Below are positions 35,122-43,568 of a stretch of DNA of 64,000 bases, one piece after another. The DNA comes from JBGTGG01 sp964398945. GTDB taxonomy: Bacteria > Bacteroidota > Bacteroidia > Cytophagales > Cyclobacteriaceae. A model generated the notes under the pieces. The model had not been told where the DNA came from. It saw nothing but the letters and a program-made list of their open reading frames with translations, and did no database searches. The stretch spans positions 43,496 to 107,495 of the forward strand of contig CAYNOT010000018.1 in assembly GCA_964398945.1 (NCBI GenBank). Reading direction: 5' to 3'. Position 1 is the first letter of the stretch. The number at the start of each line of letters is the position of its first letter. Made by a program: the position numbers and the translations under genes.

Positions 35122-37620
35122 ATGCGCACAAAAATTTTAGTTTTCTTTAAAACTATCATTGTTAGAAGAAACAAAAAAATATACCTTACAGAACCTTTAC
35201 CGACACCAGCTGTGATACGAAATTATTTTACATCCGCCCTTCGCGCATTCTCCAAGAACAAGCTTTATACCCTCATTAATATCCTTGGCCTTACCGCAGG
35301 AATTACCGCATCGTTTTTGATCTTAATGTTTGTGGTGTATGAAAAAAGTTTTGATCAATTCCATGCCAAAAAAGACCAGCTCTATCGCGTTGAGCTGGAC
35401 CGGTACCATCAAGGGGAACTTACCTCTCAACTTTCAGCCGCTTGCGCTGGAATTGGCCCTTCGTTGAAAGAGAATTTTCCCGAAGTAAAGAAGTACACAA
35501 AGCTGACGACTACCGGGGCGTTGTTTCGCTATGAAGATGTCGCATTGGATGTTGAAAAAGTAATGCTGGTCAGCGATGATTTCTTTACCATGTTTTCATT
35601 TCCATTAATTGCGGGGGTTGATTCATTGGCGCTTTCGCGGATCAATACAGTGGTGTTGTCCGAAACGATTGCACAAAGTATTTTCAAAGATGCGGATCCG
35701 CTGGGAAAGCTTATCAATTTCAGGGGCGTTTTGGATCTTGAGGTAACCGGGGTCTATGCTGATTTCCCTGAAAATACGCACATGGGGATGAACGCTTTGA
35801 TTTCTTTTGAAACGTATGCGAGTAGAGCGGGCGAAGTAGCCAGAACTTCCTGGAAATGGGATGGATACTATACCTACATTCAATTGGAAGAGGGTGCTGA
35901 TCCGAAAGCATTGGAATCGAAGCTTCCTGAATTTGTTTTAAAGCAGGAAGGGGCGTGGCTTGCGGAGACAAACCAAAAAATGGAATTCCTGCTTCGGCCT
36001 GTTGCAGATATCCACCTTTATTCAAACAAGAAAGATGAAATGAAAGCCAATGGTGATGCCAGAATAGTTGAATACCTGATCATCATTTCAATTTTTATTA
36101 TTGTGATTGTTTGGATCAACTATGTGAACCTGGCAACAGCAAAATCATTGGAGCGGGCAAAAGAAGTCGGTGTTCGAAAAGTTTTGGGAGGCCATCGCTG
36201 GCAAATTATGGGGCAGTTTTTAGTGGAAACGTTTATACTTAATTGCGTAGCGGTCGGATTAAGTATCGTGCTTGCAATACTCCTGCTCCCATCATTCTCC
36301 CAATTGACAGGCACACATTTCGATTCATCATTTTTCTTGACAGAAGGTTTTTGGCTATTGGCATCGGCCATTATTTTGATAGGAACAATGTGTGCCGGGT
36401 TGTACCCTGCTTTTTTCTTATCAAGCTACAACCCCATAACCGTATTGAAAGGGAAATTTAAGAGTTCTGTTCAGGGACTTATCCTTCGAAAAAGTTTAGT
36501 GGTGGTGCAGTTTGCTGTTGCGGTAGTGATGATTATCGGTACGTATGGGGTATATCGGCAACTACAGTTTATGCGCAATCAATCACTTGGTTTCTCGCTC
36601 GACCAGGTGCTGGCAGTGAGAAAACCGCTTGTGAAAGATCCTGAATTTGGAACTAAACTTGAAAGTTTTAAGGGCGAATTGTTAAAAACAAAGAGTGTAA
36701 GTTCAGTCACAACAATAAGTGAAATCCCCGGGGAGTCAGTAAAATGGTCTGCCAATGAAGTAAGGCGGCTTAGCGCTGGTGAAACCGAGATAAACCAATT
36801 CCGTGTTTTTTCTATCGACAGCGGATATGTTTCCGTCTTTGATTTGAAATTGGCCGGTGGCCGCAATTACAAGGGCATTGAAGAACGTGGCAAATCGGTA
36901 ATCATTAATGAAAAGGCAGCCCGGGTGCTGGGTTTTGAAGACCCAACAGAAAGCGTAAGTGAGTCAATTGTATTTTGGGGCGACACCGTGACGGTCATTG
37001 GGGTGCTGAAAGATTATTATCATGAAACATTAAAAACAGAAGGCTCGCCCATAATTTTTCCCATCAGCAATGACCAGATAGAGATTAATTTTTTTGCAAT
37101 CAGACTGGGATCAGAAAATATGCAGGCATCCATTAAGGAAATAGAAAACCTTTTCCAGAATTCCTTCCCCGGAAACCCTTTTAATTATTTCTTTCTGGAC
37201 GAACGCTACAACGACCAGTATAAACAGGATATCCGGTTTGGAAAAGTGGCCGGGGTTTTTTCTTCGCTGGCGATCCTGCTAACCTGCATGGGTTTGTTTG
37301 GGTTGTCATCCTACACGGCTTCACTGCGCATTCAGGAAATCGGTATTCGAAAAGTGATGGGCGCCTCGGTTGCCAGCCTTTTGGTAATCATGAGCAGGGA
37401 ATATATAATCCTAACAGTTATAGGAATGATGGTAGGGGTTCCTATCGTTTGGTATGGATTGTCGGAATGGCTGCTAACATTTGCAACACGAATGGAGATT
37501 GTGCCACTTTTATTTATATTCCCGTGTGTTGCGATTTTGGTTTTGACTATAAGCGTAATCAGTTATCAAACCATTCGGGCGGCACTTACCAATCCGGTGG
37601 ATACGCTTCGCAGTGAATAA
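35122..37620 (+). CDS. FtsX/MacB-type ABC transporter permease (second copy)
   Basis: It has the same two-module FtsX architecture as the protein at 13213-15621: a first helix (LINILGLTAGITASFLILMFV), a MacB periplasmic core, three helices with EVGVRKVLGGHRWQIMGQFL, a second periplasmic domain, and three terminal helices with IQEIGIRKVMGASVASLLVI. No ATPase gene is adjacent. The start is uncertain: ATG 35122 gives an unusual basic leader, whereas the GTG at 35212 (VIRNYFTSALRAF) matches the usual N-terminus of this family. The two copies are diverged paralogues, not recent duplicates. Confidence 0.87.
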   Translation: MRTKILVFFKTIIVRRNKKIYLTEPLPTPAVIRNYFTSALRAFSKNKLYTLINILGLTAGITASFLILMFVVYEKSFDQFHAKKDQLYRVELDRYHQGELTSQLSAACAGIGPSLKENFPEVKKYTKLTTTGALFRYEDVALDVEKVMLVSDDFFTMFSFPLIAGVDSLALSRINTVVLSETIAQSIFKDADPLGKLINFRGVLDLEVTGVYADFPENTHMGMNALISFETYASRAGEVARTSWKWDGYYTYIQLEEGADPKALESKLPEFVLKQEGAWLAETNQKMEFLLRPVADIHLYSNKKDEMKANGDARIVEYLIIISIFIIVIVWINYVNLATAKSLERAKEVGVRKVLGGHRWQIMGQFLVETFILNCVAVGLSIVLAILLLPSFSQLTGTHFDSSFFLTEGFWLLASAIILIGTMCAGLYPAFFLSSYNPITVLKGKFKSSVQGLILRKSLVVVQFAVAVVMIIGTYGVYRQLQFMRNQSLGFSLDQVLAVRKPLVKDPEFGTKLESFKGELLKTKSVSSVTTISEIPGESVKWSANEVRRLSAGETEINQFRVFSIDSGYVSVFDLKLAGGRNYKGIEERGKSVIINEKAARVLGFEDPTESVSESIVFWGDTVTVIGVLKDYYHETLKTEGSPIIFPISNDQIEINFFAIRLGSENMQASIKEIENLFQNSFPGNPFNYFFLDERYNDQYKQDIRFGKVAGVFSSLAILLTCMGLFGLSSYTASLRIQEIGIRKVMGASVASLLVIMSREYIILTVIGMMVGVPIVWYGLSEWLLTFATRMEIVPLLFIFPCVAILVLTISVISYQTIRAALTNPVDTLRSE

Positions 37621-37644
37621 TTTTTGTATCTTGAATAGGTACAG

Positions 37645-38199
37645 ATGACGAAAAACGCCAAACTCAATCATTTCTTAATTGCGATTATTCCCCCATCGGA
37701 AATAGAAAGGGATATCTATGCATTAAAAGAATATTTTAAGGAAAACTACAATAGTAAGGCTTCATTAAACTCCCCTCCCCACATTACCTTGCACATGCCT
37801 TTTGATTGGAAGGAAGAGAAAACAGAAGCGTTCGTTGAAGAACTGGGTACCTTCTCCAAAACACAGCAACGCTTTACTATCGAGCTTGAGAATTTTGGAA
37901 GCTTCCCTCCGCGTGTGGTCTACGTTGATGTCAAACACAATCCGGAATTACTGGCATTTCAAAATGCGCTTCACCGGTACTGCAAGAAAGAATTTAATTT
38001 GTTCAATGCGCACTACCGCGATTTGCCATTCCATCCACACATAACGCTGGCTTTTCGGGATTTAAAAAAGCCGGAGTTCTTTAAAGCGTGGCAGGAATTT
38101 GAACACCGTACGTATTCGGCTTCATTTGATGTAAATGGTTTTACCTTGCTCCGGCATGATGGCAAACAGTGGAGGGTATTTAAGGAATTTTCTTTTTAA
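37645..38199 (+). CDS. 2'-5' RNA ligase family protein (2H phosphoesterase)
   Basis: The protein has the two His-x-Thr motifs of the 2H phosphoesterase superfamily: PPHITLHM (about residues 45-52) and HPHITLAF (about 130-137). Members cleave or form 2'-5' linkages or open cyclic phosphates in RNA and nucleotides. At 184 residues it is a single-domain form. It is followed by a clear hairpin terminator and then a secreted beta-propeller protein. No RNA-repair partner gene is nearby. Confidence 0.9.
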   Translation: MTKNAKLNHFLIAIIPPSEIERDIYALKEYFKENYNSKASLNSPPHITLHMPFDWKEEKTEAFVEELGTFSKTQQRFTIELENFGSFPPRVVYVDVKHNPELLAFQNALHRYCKKEFNLFNAHYRDLPFHPHITLAFRDLKKPEFFKAWQEFEHRTYSASFDVNGFTLLRHDGKQWRVFKEFSF

Positions 38200-38208
38200 G
38201 CACACACC

Positions 38209-38230
38209 ACCCCGGATTTTATTCCGGGGT
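38209..38230 (+). terminator. Hairpin after the 2H phosphoesterase gene
   Basis: ACCCCGGA (38209-38216) pairs with TCCGGGGT (38223-38230) over a six-base loop, ten bases after the stop. There is no long T-run, so it may be an attenuating or processing hairpin. Confidence 0.6.
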
Positions 38231-38243
38231 CTAAAACATATAT

Positions 38244-39113
38244 ATGAAGAAACTTGGATTGTTGATTTTATTTTTAGGAATTGTGTTTGTAGGCAATGCA
38301 CAATCAGGCTCCGAAATTTATCTCTTTGATCTTTCAAACAAAAAAGGAAAGACCACACTAACCAATCCGGTAAATGCCACCAATCATCCCGGCTATGACA
38401 ACCAACCTTTCTTTCACCCCGATAAACCGATTTTGTATTATTCATCTTTCAATGAAGATGGGCGCGCGGATATTAAAAGCTATGATTACGCAACCGGAAA
38501 AACCACTTCCATAACACAAACCAGTGAACGTGAATACTCCCCGACACTGACACCCGATAAAAAATATTTGTCGTGTATTATCCAGCGCGATGATGGACAG
38601 CAAAACTTAGGCAAGTATCCCGTTGATGGTGGAGAAGCAATTGTATTAATTGACAATTTAATAGTGGGCTATCACGCCTGGCTGGATGATGATAATGTTT
38701 TAATTTTTGTTTTGGGCGAACCGATGACATTGCACCTCTACAATGCGAAAACAAAAACTGATAAAATCATTACGGAGAATATTGGACGCTCCATCCACAA
38801 AATCCCAAAAGAAAATGCAATGGGTTTTGTTCATAAACAATCGGAATCCGAATGGACAATAAAAAAACTCGACAATAAAACAGAAGTGATTTCAGTGATC
38901 ACACCAACCTTGCCCGGGCGTGAGGATTTAGCCTGGACACCCGATGGGAAAATTATAATGAGCGATGGGTCAAAACTGTTTCAATACAAACCCGGGAAAA
39001 GCAAAGGGTGGGAAGAAATAGCAACCAGCTTTCCTGCGGAAGTGAAAGGGGTTACACGGCTGGCGGTAAGTGCAGATGGAAAGAAATTGGCATTGGTGGT
39101 GAGTGAAGATTAA
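38244..39113 (+). CDS. Secreted PD40/TolB-like beta-propeller protein
   Basis: A signal peptide (MKKLGLLILFLGIVFVGNAQ) precedes repeats typical of PD40/TolB-like propellers: DNQPFFHPDKPILYYSS, EYSPTLTPDKKYLSCI, DLAWTPDGKIIMSDG and RLAVSADGKKLALVV. The repeat units carry the D-G-K turn of WD40-like beta-propellers. It is probably a binding protein of the periplasm or cell surface; no partner is visible. The convergent EamA gene ends only 12 bases away. Confidence 0.82.
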   Translation: MKKLGLLILFLGIVFVGNAQSGSEIYLFDLSNKKGKTTLTNPVNATNHPGYDNQPFFHPDKPILYYSSFNEDGRADIKSYDYATGKTTSITQTSEREYSPTLTPDKKYLSCIIQRDDGQQNLGKYPVDGGEAIVLIDNLIVGYHAWLDDDNVLIFVLGEPMTLHLYNAKTKTDKIITENIGRSIHKIPKENAMGFVHKQSESEWTIKKLDNKTEVISVITPTLPGREDLAWTPDGKIIMSDGSKLFQYKPGKSKGWEEIATSFPAEVKGVTRLAVSADGKKLALVVSED

Positions 39114-39125
39114 CTCAGCGAACTA

Positions 39126-40124
39126 CTACCCGTCCGACCGCTTTGAGTGGTCGGACGGGCGCTTCTTGCCAATCATCAATACGCCAGCCAATATCAAAAC
39201 CGTTCCCGCTATCTGCAATGCAAAAATGGGTTCGTGCAAAAAAATGTATGCTTGTATGATTGTTGACACAGGGCCGATGCTTGCCACAATTGCGGTGTTG
39301 TCCGCTCCCAGGCGTTTGATGCTTTCAGAAATCAAATACGAAGGAATGACCGTGGCGAGTATTGCCATTAAAAAAGCATACACATACACCAGTGGGGAAA
39401 AATGCCACAACGATAAATCGGAGGTAATAAAAAAATGCGATAGCACACCAATGCCCGCAAAGCTCATCGCATAGCTATTGAATTTGGCCGCGCCAATAAT
39501 TGGGATGATCCTGCCACTTCCCACAATGTACGTGGCAAATGTCAGGGCGCACAACAAAATCAATCCGGACCCCAAATAGAAGTTGGGATCGTGGTCCACG
39601 ATATCCACCTCACCAATAAACGCAAGCACGAGCCCCGCATAGGTTAAGAGCAATGCGATGTATTGCTGCTTTCTGATTTTCTCTTTGAAAATAAAACCCG
39701 ACATCAGTACTACAAAGGTTGGATACACAAAAAGGATCAACCGCTCTATGCCAGCAGAAACATATTGTAATCCCAGAAAGTCAAGAAGACTGCTCACGTA
39801 ATATCCCAAGCAACCAATGATGGCGATTTGTATCCACTGCTTTCCTGTAAACTTTACATTGTTGGTTTTTTTGGAAAAGAAAAAAGCAGAGGCCACAAAG
39901 AAAGGCAACGAAAAAACCATGCGAAGCGCAAGCAAAGCGATTGCATCCACTTCCGTATCGCGGTAAGCGAGTTTTACGAAGATCGCTTTGGACGAAAAAC
40001 AAATCGCGCCAAGAAGCGAGATCAGGATTCCAATCGCAAATTTTTGCGGAGGTGGGGTCTTGTTAATTAGCAAATTAGTAAATGGGCTGATGTGCAAATG
40101 AGATAAAGGGTACATTAATTTCAA
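39126..40124 (-). CDS. EamA/DMT-family transporter
   Basis: The protein shows two EamA repeats, each of five helices, with GAICFSSKAIFVKLAYR at the start and GADNTAIVASIGPVSTIIQAYIFLHEPI in the second repeat. It is a drug/metabolite transporter of unknown substrate. The start is doubtful: the first 20 or so codons (from ATG 40124) lie in an A/T-rich intergenic repeat (ATTAGCAAATTAG at 40066-40078). The true start is probably the TTG at 40071-40073, just before the first helix. The last 12 or so residues (KRPSDHSKRSDG) are encoded by the arms of a perfect 11-bp hairpin. Confidence 0.88.
   Translation of the reverse strand: MKLMYPLSHLHISPFTNLLINKTPPPQKFAIGILISLLGAICFSSKAIFVKLAYRDTEVDAIALLALRMVFSLPFFVASAFFFSKKTNNVKFTGKQWIQIAIIGCLGYYVSSLLDFLGLQYVSAGIERLILFVYPTFVVLMSGFIFKEKIRKQQYIALLLTYAGLVLAFIGEVDIVDHDPNFYLGSGLILLCALTFATYIVGSGRIIPIIGAAKFNSYAMSFAGIGVLSHFFITSDLSLWHFSPLVYVYAFLMAILATVIPSYLISESIKRLGADNTAIVASIGPVSTIIQAYIFLHEPIFALQIAGTVLILAGVLMIGKKRPSDHSKRSDG
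39129..39159. terminator. Bidirectional hairpin covering the 3' end of the EamA gene
   Basis: CCCGTCCGACC (39129-39139) pairs perfectly with GGTCGGACGGG (39149-39159) around a nine-base loop. It begins three bases inside the EamA gene stop and may terminate the convergent propeller-protein gene while encoding the EamA tail. Confidence 0.65.
40066..40115. repeat. A/T-rich intergenic repeat, TTAGCAAATTAG family
   Basis: ATTAGCAAATTAG (40066-40078) is identical to 9260-9272 and is followed by GTAAATGGG, GATGTGCAAATGAG and related permutations. The repeat supplies the first codons of the longest EamA reading frame, which casts doubt on that start. Confidence 0.5.
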
Positions 40125-40156
40125 GACCCCGGAAATCGGGAGAGGTGTAATAATTC

Positions 40157-40190
40157 AAACTTTGCGCCTTCGCGCCTTTGCGGTTCAAAA
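40157..40190. repeat. GCAAAG/CTTTGCG intergenic repeat
   Basis: CTTTGCGCC, TTCGCGCC and TTTGCGGTTC follow each other here as near-copies of one 9-base unit. Reverse-complement relatives (GCAAAGGCCGCAAAG) occur at 49688-49716. It is a short dispersed repeat; the function is unknown. Confidence 0.45.
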
Positions 40191-40195
40191 AATAA

Positions 40196-40852
40196 TTACT
40201 GCTCACAAAACGATCCTTTCCCCACCCACAAATCCTTAAACCCCACCAATAAAAACTGCTCTTTCACAGCCGGGTCATTTTGAATCACTTCCTTGTTGAG
40301 ATCGCCCATCATGATGAGGATGCCCCCATCGTCATTGTCAAAGATCCCTTCGGTGATAACATTGCCGGTAGCGATTATTTGTTTCAGATAATCATCGTGT
40401 GCTTTAAAAATTTTCGGGCCTTGCTGCACATTGAACTTGGTGATGTTGGAAGTATAGCGGATGAATTTATACTCCACCATTTTGGCATCTGCATCTACCG
40501 CACAAACACCACCATGCCTTGGCGTGTAGTGCAGCGTTTCGATATTCCACCGCTCCGCCTGAATGCCCGGGTCGGTACCAAGCCATTCGGTTACTTCGGC
40601 AATGGAAGTGCTGTTGAAAATGAAAATACCGCCACCATTATTGAAGGGACCGGCCACAAGAAGTTTCCCTTCATTTGCCAGCCGGGTGATGTTGGCCAGG
40701 TGGCCTTCCATGAGTTTGTCAACTTCTTCTTTGGGAAGTTCTTTTTTATCGGGCTTGGTATTGAGGAACACAAAAACGTACGGGGCATTCTGCGCTATCC
40801 CCGAAAAGGAAACAAAGAAAAGGAAGACAAAAAGCAGGCTACGGAAATCCAT
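40196..40852 (-). CDS. Secreted YCII-domain protein
   Basis: After a signal peptide (LLFVFLFFVSFSGIAQ) there is a YCII-like dimeric alpha/beta-barrel domain (about residues 22-110, LMEGHLANITRLANEGKLLVAGPF) and a second, weaker copy (about 135-215, HDDYLKQIIATGNVITEGIFD). Both repeats keep the G-x-(L/I)-x-x-x-G-x-F/W pattern. YCII domains in other bacteria bind small molecules or act with extracytoplasmic sigma factors; the secreted version has no known substrate. At 218 residues the protein is a tandem-domain form. Confidence 0.75.
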   Translation of the reverse strand: MDFRSLLFVFLFFVSFSGIAQNAPYVFVFLNTKPDKKELPKEEVDKLMEGHLANITRLANEGKLLVAGPFNNGGGIFIFNSTSIAEVTEWLGTDPGIQAERWNIETLHYTPRHGGVCAVDADAKMVEYKFIRYTSNITKFNVQQGPKIFKAHDDYLKQIIATGNVITEGIFDNDDGGILIMMGDLNKEVIQNDPAVKEQFLLVGFKDLWVGKGSFCEQ

Positions 40853-40980
40853 AGATAAAAGTAAGGAAAGGATAGGACGTGAGGAAATCTGAAGTTTACT
40901 GGGAAAAGAATTACTTTAGAGGAACGATACATTGCAATAACAAAAATGCGTTTTATCTTGAAAATCAGGTAATCTGCCTT

Positions 40981-41634
40981 ATGAATTTGAGCCAAGTCAA
41001 TATTTATCGAATGCTCCATATCGAGAATTTACCTTATATTCTTGCGAACGGAATAACTCATAAAGATTCCCCCAATGCTGATACTAATTTTATTGGAATC
41101 GGTGACCTTAGTCTTATAAACAATCGAAATACAAGGCGAGTAAATATTGATAATGGAGATACGTTTAATGTAATCGAAAATATTATACTTGGAGATTTCA
41201 TCCCCTTTTATTTTGGAATTAAAATGCCAATGCTTTACGTAATCCAACAAGGAGGGAACTTTGTTGAAAAAGCCAACAAACCAGAAGATATTATTTATTT
41301 GGCATGCTCAATTGAAGCTATTGTAAACTCAGGTCTTCTCTTCTATTTCTCTGATGGTCATGCAACAGATTATTTGACAAGTTTTTACAACAAAGATAAG
41401 ATAAGCCAACTGCTTGATATTATTGATTGGGCTGCTGTAAAACAACCCTATTGGGGAGGGCAGGAAAACTTGAACATTAAAAGAAAAAAACAGGCAGAAT
41501 TTCTAGTTCAGGGGGACATCCCTTCTAACTGCATTATTGGATATGTTTGTTTTAATGAAGCTGCGAAGCAAAGATTGGTAGAATATGGAATTAAAGATGA
41601 ATTAGTTAAAATCATTCCCAATGCTTATTATTAA
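40981..41634 (+). CDS. darT: DarT-type ssDNA thymidine ADP-ribosyltransferase toxin
   Basis: The protein shows the DarT (DUF4433) features: IYRMLHIENLPYILANGI at the N-terminus, IGIGDLSLINNR, FIPFYFGIKMPMLYVIQQGG and a C-terminal RKKQAEFLVQGDIP with the conserved glutamate of the active site. DarT attaches ADP-ribose to thymidines in single-stranded DNA, blocking replication of phage or host. It is followed by the DarG antitoxin gene after nine bases. The ATG at 40981 is chosen because the conserved N-terminus begins there. At 217 residues it is of normal length. The locus is visibly richer in A+T than its neighbours, suggesting acquisition. Confidence 0.92.
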   Translation: MNLSQVNIYRMLHIENLPYILANGITHKDSPNADTNFIGIGDLSLINNRNTRRVNIDNGDTFNVIENIILGDFIPFYFGIKMPMLYVIQQGGNFVEKANKPEDIIYLACSIEAIVNSGLLFYFSDGHATDYLTSFYNKDKISQLLDIIDWAAVKQPYWGGQENLNIKRKKQAEFLVQGDIPSNCIIGYVCFNEAAKQRLVEYGIKDELVKIIPNAYY

Positions 41635-41643
41635 CCCGAAATT

Positions 41644-42675
41644 ATGATAAAGTATTTAACAGGGGATATTTTAGATAGCAAAGCCGAGGCGCTAGTAAAC
41701 ACGGTTAATACTCTTGGTGTTATGGGCAAAGGTATTGCCCTACAATTTAAAAAGGCCTATCCGAACAATTTCAAATCCTATAATCAAGCATGCAAAGACA
41801 AACAATTAGAAATAGGTAAGCTTTTTGTAACAAAAGATAGGAATGTGAATTCTGGGGAAAAAATTATTATAAATTTTCCAACCAAGAAAAACTGGAGGAA
41901 GCCTTCAGAATACGAATACATCGAAAAAGGGCTTCAAGATTTACTAAACATCATTGAGGTCTATAACATAAAGAGTATTGCTATCCCACCATTGGGTGCT
42001 GGAAACGGTGGCTTAGAATGGCAAAAGGTTAAAAGCATCATCTCGAAATATCTTGGTCCATTGGATGTAGAGGTTCTCGTTTACGAACCGAGTACCTTAA
42101 TCAGGGAAAAACTCAAAAAAGAACGAGTCAAACTTACCGATGCTAGGGCATTGCTTTTGTATGTTTTATATGACCTGGTTAGAAACGGAGAATATGTCTC
42201 TGAATTTTCGAGTGAAAAAGTGGCTTATTTTCTACAGAGATTTGGTGCAAGAAAATATTTCAGACTGGTGTACCATCCTAACTTCTATGGTCCATATTCT
42301 GGTAAAGTCAGATATTTGTTAAATGCCCTAAATGGTAGCTACATAATGGGATATAGTGACATGAATAAAAAACCCTTCGAGCCCTTGACGCTGGTTGCCG
42401 ATGGGTATGATGAAGTGAAAAATTATATTGAGGCTAAGCCAGAATTAAATGCTATAGCATCCAAGACCATAGAATTTTTAAATGGATTTTATTCTGACTT
42501 TGCACTTGAACTTCTCTCGTCAATTGACTTCATTTCAAATCAAGAAAAGAGTTTGAACCGAGATATTATTATAGGCAAACTTGAGTCGTGGAGCGATAGG
42601 AAACGCTCAATGTTCTCCAACCCAAAATACTTGGATATTTCATTACAGCATCTAAACAAAGTTCAAATCGTATAG
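41644..42675 (+). CDS. darG: DarG-type macro-domain antitoxin
   Basis: The N-terminal macro domain (about residues 1-150) contains GDILDSKAEALVNTVNTLG, VMGKGIALQFKKAYP and IPPLGAGNGGLEW, the ADP-ribose-binding loops of DarG, which removes ADP-ribose from DNA. The C-terminal domain (about 155-343, EKLKKERVKLTDARALLLY) is the part that binds and blocks DarT in known systems. The 343-residue length and order (darT before darG) match the phage-defence module. A terminator-like palindrome follows. Confidence 0.92.
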   Translation: MIKYLTGDILDSKAEALVNTVNTLGVMGKGIALQFKKAYPNNFKSYNQACKDKQLEIGKLFVTKDRNVNSGEKIIINFPTKKNWRKPSEYEYIEKGLQDLLNIIEVYNIKSIAIPPLGAGNGGLEWQKVKSIISKYLGPLDVEVLVYEPSTLIREKLKKERVKLTDARALLLYVLYDLVRNGEYVSEFSSEKVAYFLQRFGARKYFRLVYHPNFYGPYSGKVRYLLNALNGSYIMGYSDMNKKPFEPLTLVADGYDEVKNYIEAKPELNAIASKTIEFLNGFYSDFALELLSSIDFISNQEKSLNRDIIIGKLESWSDRKRSMFSNPKYLDISLQHLNKVQIV

Positions 42676-42680
42676 ACATC

Positions 42681-42731
42681 TGTTCAAAATTCCCGGCTGT
42701 GGCCCCAACCGTTTTGATTGAACATTTTTTC
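42681..42731 (+). terminator. Terminator-like palindrome after darTG
   Basis: TGTTCAA (42681-42687) pairs with TTGAACA (42718-42724), with inner TCAAAA/TTTTGA also complementary, and a run of T follows immediately. It lies six bases after the darG stop. Confidence 0.5.
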
Positions 42732-42864
42732 ATCACCGTTGCGAATCCGGGGTTTAAAGAAAAGGATTACTTTTTAAAGTATAGATACATTTGGAATAAG
42801 CGGAGTTATGCTTGTTTGGATGTTGAGAGCAAGACAAGGACAGACACCTCACAAAAGTAGAAAT

Positions 42865-43236
42865 ATGAAAGCAATCGACTTTATATTTATTTCATTGATT
42901 TCGCTTTCAGTCGTTGGACAGGCAAGTGGAGAAAATCGAGACTTGAAACCTGAAACCTTGTTTTCTCAAGTAGGTCATAAGCAGGACACAGTACCAGCTG
43001 TAAATATTGACACTCAGATTTATCAAAAACTATTGAACATAGAACAGGACTCTAAGGAAAAAGGAAAAACTACTATCGTATTCTATAATGATAAGCTCTA
43101 TTTGTTGTCGGATTTTTATCTTCCTAAGAATGAAATTGAAAGTAAGATAAAATCGATTAGAGTAGTCAACCACCCTGATTCTATCAAAGAAGTACTATCG
43201 AACAAGATAAAATCAATCATAATTATTGATCAATGA
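42865..43236 (+). CDS. Secreted orphan protein of unknown function
   Basis: The protein has a signal-like N-terminus (MKAIDFIFISLISLSVVGQ) and a mature part of about 100 residues with FYNDKLYLLSDFYLP and a Lys/Ile-rich C-terminus (KIKSIIIIDQ). No family is recognised. It sits between darG and a palindrome-rich spacer in the A+T-rich accessory segment. The ATG at 42865 is selected because it starts the signal peptide. Its codon use looks like that of darTG rather than the core genes. Confidence 0.55.
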   Translation: MKAIDFIFISLISLSVVGQASGENRDLKPETLFSQVGHKQDTVPAVNIDTQIYQKLLNIEQDSKEKGKTTIVFYNDKLYLLSDFYLPKNEIESKIKSIRVVNHPDSIKEVLSNKIKSIIIIDQ

Positions 43237-43568
43237 TGATTGAGTTAGTAACATAATCAATGTTCGGAGCAGGTTACACAGTCACCAATACGGGGTTGTT
43301 TAATGGCTTGGCGACACAGTGTAGTGCCAACAAGTTTATTTATATTCGTGTACACGGAAATCCTCAATGGCGGGGCTCAGTGTAAATATTGTAGTTTAGT
43401 TTTTCAAACTACGCCTGCCTACTGCAGGCAGGTTTGCTTCCCTGCGAGACGCGGGGCAGGCAGTGGGACAATTTACAAATCTTAACCACAACGTGACATA
43501 CATAAGTTGTGGCCAATTGGGTTGGCTCCGTAGACAAAGACGTGTAAATTGAAAAAGATGATTCAACA
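43237..43568. other. Palindrome-rich intergenic spacer without a convincing gene
   Basis: This 332-base spacer contains several inverted repeats: GTAGTTT/AAACTAC near 43391-43412, CCTGCCT/AGGCAGG (43414-43432), an outer TGTAAATATTGT/ACAATTTACA pair (about 43381-43477), and CCACAAC (43486-43492) with GTTGTGG (43506-43512). The last is followed by CCAATTG, so GTTGTGGCCAATTG (43506-43519) is identical to the start of a cassette at 62322. It looks like the remnant of one or more palindromic mobile elements. Confidence 0.5.
43412..43463. repeat. REP-like GC-rich palindrome
   Basis: CCTGCCT ACTGC AGGCAGG is a perfect hairpin, and it is followed by CCCTGCGAGACGCGGGGCAGG, which carries a second copy of the GCAGG arm. 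Its GC content contrasts with its surroundings. Short GC-rich palindromes of this type occur as interspersed repeats in many Bacteroidota. Confidence 0.5.

Noticed and set aside
43303..43485. 60-codon frame in the palindrome-rich spacer
   Set aside because: It is composed of palindrome sequence and has no start context or homology.
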